From: Natronomonas salsuginis
GTDB taxonomy: Archaea; Halobacteriota; Halobacteria; Halobacteriales; Haloarculaceae
Length of the DNA stretch: 64,000 nt
NCBI RefSeq assembly: GCF_005239135.1
Contig: NZ_QKNX01000001.1
Coordinates: 62,001-126,000, forward strand
Direction of reading: 5' to 3'
Part shown: positions 61,686 through 64,000 of the stretch, piece by piece
Numbering within the stretch: the stretch's first letter is position 1
Layout of the letters: each line of letters opens with the position of its first letter
Position numbers and translations under genes: made by a program
Notes under the pieces: model-generated
Database searches by the model: none
The model's input: only the letters and a program-made list of their open reading frames with translations
Told to the model about the DNA's origin: nothing

Positions 61686-64000
61686 ATGGACCGAACGGAA
61701 TCCGACGTTGACGCCGATACCGAAACCGACGTTGACGCCGATACCGAAACCGACGTTGACGCCGATACCGATGCTGAGCCTGCGTGCGTCGACGCCGACC
61801 GACCCGATACTGCGGAGGACGAACACAACGGGACCGACGCCGAACGGGTGCCCTCGGAGACGGCGGAAATTGCCCAGCGTAAGTTCGAAAACGGCGTCGC
61901 CGCTAGAACTCCACCGATCGACGAATCGCCCCCCGATTCCGACACTCCGCTCGAGTCCCCGGGGTGGTATCTCAATCGCGAGCTGTCCGAGCTGAGCTTC
62001 CAGTGGCGCGTCCTCCACGAGGCGCTCGACGACAGGAACCCACCGCTCGAACGGCTCCGGTTTCTCAGCATCCTGACCCGCAATATGGACGAGTTCTTCA
62101 TGAAGCGGATCGGGGGCCTCAAACAGCAACTCGCCGCCAACGTCACCGAGCCGACCGTCGACGGACGGACCCCGCAACAACAGTGGCAATCGGCGCTCGA
62201 CACCGCAGGGGAGATTTTCGAGACGCAGTCGGAATGCTTCGCCAACGACGTCCGTCCGTTGCTGTCCGACGCCGGGATCGAGATCGCAGATTACGCCGAC
62301 CTCTCGGACGCCGACGCCGAGCGACTGCGGTCGTACTTCGAGTCGTCCGTGTTGCCGACGCTGACGCCCTTGACGTTCGATCCGGCCCAGCCCTTCCCGT
62401 TCATCTCGAACCTCTCGTTGTCGCTCGCGGTACTCTCGCGTGGCGAGGACGGAAACGAGCGTTTTTCGCGGATCAAGATCCCCGCGAACCGACCGCGGCT
62501 CATCTCGGTTTCCGACCCCGGAACGCCACTGGAGTCGATCCCGCCCGGTCATCGCGTCGTCCCCATCGAAGACGTCATCGAGGGGAATCTCGACTTGCTC
62601 TTCCCGAACATCGAGATCCGTCACTCCTCGACGTTTCGAGTCACGCGGAACGCTGAGGTCAGACGAAACGAAGATGTCGCCGAGGGCCTCATCGACCGGA
62701 TCGAAGACGTACTCAGACAGCGCCGCTTCGCCACCGTCGTCCGCCTCGAAGTCACGGAACACGCTCCCGACCCGGTGCTCGATCTCCTCGTCGAACACCT
62801 CGACGTGGACGATTCGGAGGTGTTCCGACGCTCCGGTCCGCTCGCGCTGGGCGATTTCGCCGAACTGTGCGATCTGGAGTACCCGGAACTGACGCTCGAA
62901 CCGTGGCGGCCGAGACAGCACCCGCGGTTCGCCGGACTGTCGCCCGACTCGCCCGACGAGGTGTTCAAGTCGCTTCGGGAGCGTGACTGTCTGGTTCATC
63001 ACCCGTATCACTCGTTCAGCGAGACCGTTCAGACGTTTCTCGAGGCGGCAGCCCACGATCCGGACACGCTCGCGATCAAGGTCGCGGTCTACCGGACGGC
63101 TCCCGATTCGAAAGTCATCCGGAGTCTCATCGACGCGGCGAAAAACGGCAAGCAGGTCGCGGTCATGGTCGAACTCAAGGCCCGGTTCGACGAGGAGAAC
63201 AACCTCCGCTGGGTCAAACGGCTCGAAGAGGAGGGGATCCACGTCGCCTACGGGTCGATCGAACTCAAAACGCACAGCAAGGTCGCCCTCGCCGTCCGAG
63301 AGGAAGCAGAAAGCGTCCGGATCTACTCGCACGTCTCCAGCGGTAACTACCACTCAGGCACCGCGAAGGGGTACGTGGATCTGGGGCTGTTCACCGTCGA
63401 TCCGGACGTCGGTCAGGACCTCGTCCAGCTGTTCAACTCCTTCACCGGCCACTCGCGTCACGGTCGGTACCGGAAACTACTGGTCGCTCCCGAAACGCTC
63501 CGAACGCGACTGTACGAACTGATCGACCGCGAAACGGAGCGCGCCGAGGCGGGCGACGGCGGTCGAATCGTGGCCAAAATGAACGCGCTCGAGGATCCCG
63601 ACGTGGTCGAGAGACTCTACGGGGCGGGGTCTGCCGGGGTCGAAATAGATCTCATCGTGCGCGGTATCTGTCGGCTTCGGCCGGGGATTCCGGGGGTCAG
63701 CGATTCGATCCGCGTCCACAGCGTCGTCGGTCGGTTCCTCGAACATTCGAGGATCTTTCGCTTCGGCGAGGACGATCCGGCGTACTTCATCGGGTCGGCC
63801 GACTGGATGACGCGAAATCTCGACCGTCGAGTCGAAGCCGTTGCACCGGTGGAGGATCCGGAGCTTCGAACGGAACTCGATTCCATCCTCTCGATACTGC
63901 TGGCCGACAATCGAACGAGATGGACGATGCGACCGGACGGGAGCTACGTTCAACGGCGCCCTCGGCCGGACGAGCCGTCGCGGGGAACACAGAGTGTGTT
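61686..64000 (+). CDS. ppk1: Polyphosphate kinase 1, partial
   Basis: Residues 1 to about 771 are seen; the gene leaves the window without a stop. After a repetitive acidic N-terminal extension, motifs in order are NRELSELSFQWRVLHEA, SILTRNMDEFFMKRIGG, a middle region with IEDVIEGNLDLLF, and AVYRTAPDSKVIRSLIDAAKNGKQ. Then come YGSIELKTHSKVALAVR, whose His is probably the phosphorylated one, and SHVSSGNYHSGTAKGY. It polymerises the gamma-phosphate of ATP into polyphosphate. The first 60-90 residues are atypical. Confidence 0.95.
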   Translation, partial: MDRTESDVDADTETDVDADTETDVDADTDAEPACVDADRPDTAEDEHNGTDAERVPSETAEIAQRKFENGVAARTPPIDESPPDSDTPLESPGWYLNRELSELSFQWRVLHEALDDRNPPLERLRFLSILTRNMDEFFMKRIGGLKQQLAANVTEPTVDGRTPQQQWQSALDTAGEIFETQSECFANDVRPLLSDAGIEIADYADLSDADAERLRSYFESSVLPTLTPLTFDPAQPFPFISNLSLSLAVLSRGEDGNERFSRIKIPANRPRLISVSDPGTPLESIPPGHRVVPIEDVIEGNLDLLFPNIEIRHSSTFRVTRNAEVRRNEDVAEGLIDRIEDVLRQRRFATVVRLEVTEHAPDPVLDLLVEHLDVDDSEVFRRSGPLALGDFAELCDLEYPELTLEPWRPRQHPRFAGLSPDSPDEVFKSLRERDCLVHHPYHSFSETVQTFLEAAAHDPDTLAIKVAVYRTAPDSKVIRSLIDAAKNGKQVAVMVELKARFDEENNLRWVKRLEEEGIHVAYGSIELKTHSKVALAVREEAESVRIYSHVSSGNYHSGTAKGYVDLGLFTVDPDVGQDLVQLFNSFTGHSRHGRYRKLLVAPETLRTRLYELIDRETERAEAGDGGRIVAKMNALEDPDVVERLYGAGSAGVEIDLIVRGICRLRPGIPGVSDSIRVHSVVGRFLEHSRIFRFGEDDPAYFIGSADWMTRNLDRRVEAVAPVEDPELRTELDSILSILLADNRTRWTMRPDGSYVQRRPRPDEPSRGTQSV
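61704..61775 (+). repeat. 24-base tandem repeat within ppk1
   Basis: The unit GACGTTGACGCCGATACC plus six bases occurs at 61704-61727, 61728-61751 and 61752-61775 (last copy diverges over its final bases). It encodes three DVDADTET-type repeats in the acidic N-terminal extension of polyphosphate kinase. Confidence 0.85.

Overview
The window is 64 kb of a high-GC archaeal chromosome, almost certainly a haloarchaeon (class Halobacteria). The proteins are strongly acidic. Many genes have a TATA-like element centred about 26-28 bases before the start codon and no Shine-Dalgarno sequence, which indicates leaderless transcripts. The two tRNA genes lack an encoded CCA. The gene content is archaeal: beta proteasome subunit, LSm with L37e, type III RuBisCO, archaetidylserine decarboxylase, Dna2-like nuclease-helicase, ATP-dependent DNA ligase, UPF0212 and DUF63. 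Genus cannot be fixed from the sequence alone.

Layout. 1-630: the end of an unknown gene, then tRNA-Ser(UGA) followed by two tandem copies of its own 3' tail. 630-5680: a DUF460 protein, a damaged-looking lipoprotein gene, a CPBP protease, a membrane protein and a CNNM/CBS protein. 5680-8435: an accessory islet with two toxin-antitoxin pairs (DUF433/DUF5615 and UPF0175/DUF3368), a relic antitoxin tail, an AT-rich membrane microprotein, and three copies of a palindromic repeat lying 3' of minus-strand units. 8436-14000: a geranylgeranyl-reductase-like flavoprotein, a cobalamin adenosyltransferase, and a divergent fatty-acid oxidation pair (acyl-CoA dehydrogenase and a dehydrogenase-hydratase fusion). 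14000-23700: small metabolic genes, Hsp20, archaetidylserine decarboxylase, a hybrid histidine kinase coupled to an unknown protein, glutamate dehydrogenase, a methyltransferase, a kinase-like protein and a MaoC-type hydratase.

23700-44700: mostly core functions. These are purF, the LSm-L37e pair, an M42 peptidase, a thiolase/OB-fold pair, Dna2, type III RuBisCO, DNA ligase, psmB, purM, and a coupled M50 protease-TraB pair. 44700-50200: a thioesterase, a universal stress protein, a lipoprotein, CutA, a protein with a duplicated cysteine module facing a stand-alone archaellum FlaD/E-like protein, and a broken rhodanese gene. 50260-53780: a copper module with the CopA ATPase, a CopZ-type chaperone and an Lrp-type regulator carrying a TRASH domain. 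53900-58000: tRNA-Leu(CAA), an inositol monophosphatase and DUF63. 58050-64000: a phosphate/polyphosphate theme, with an AbrB-PhoU fusion, PhoU, a metallophosphoesterase and polyphosphate kinase; the kinase gene runs off the window.

No CRISPR array, rRNA, transposase or integrase gene was seen. The best candidate for something undescribed is the repeat-punctuated toxin-antitoxin islet at 5.7-8.4 kb. Next come the TATA-rich array between two converging genes at 16.2-16.4 kb and the duplicated CxxC module protein at 47.9-48.9 kb.
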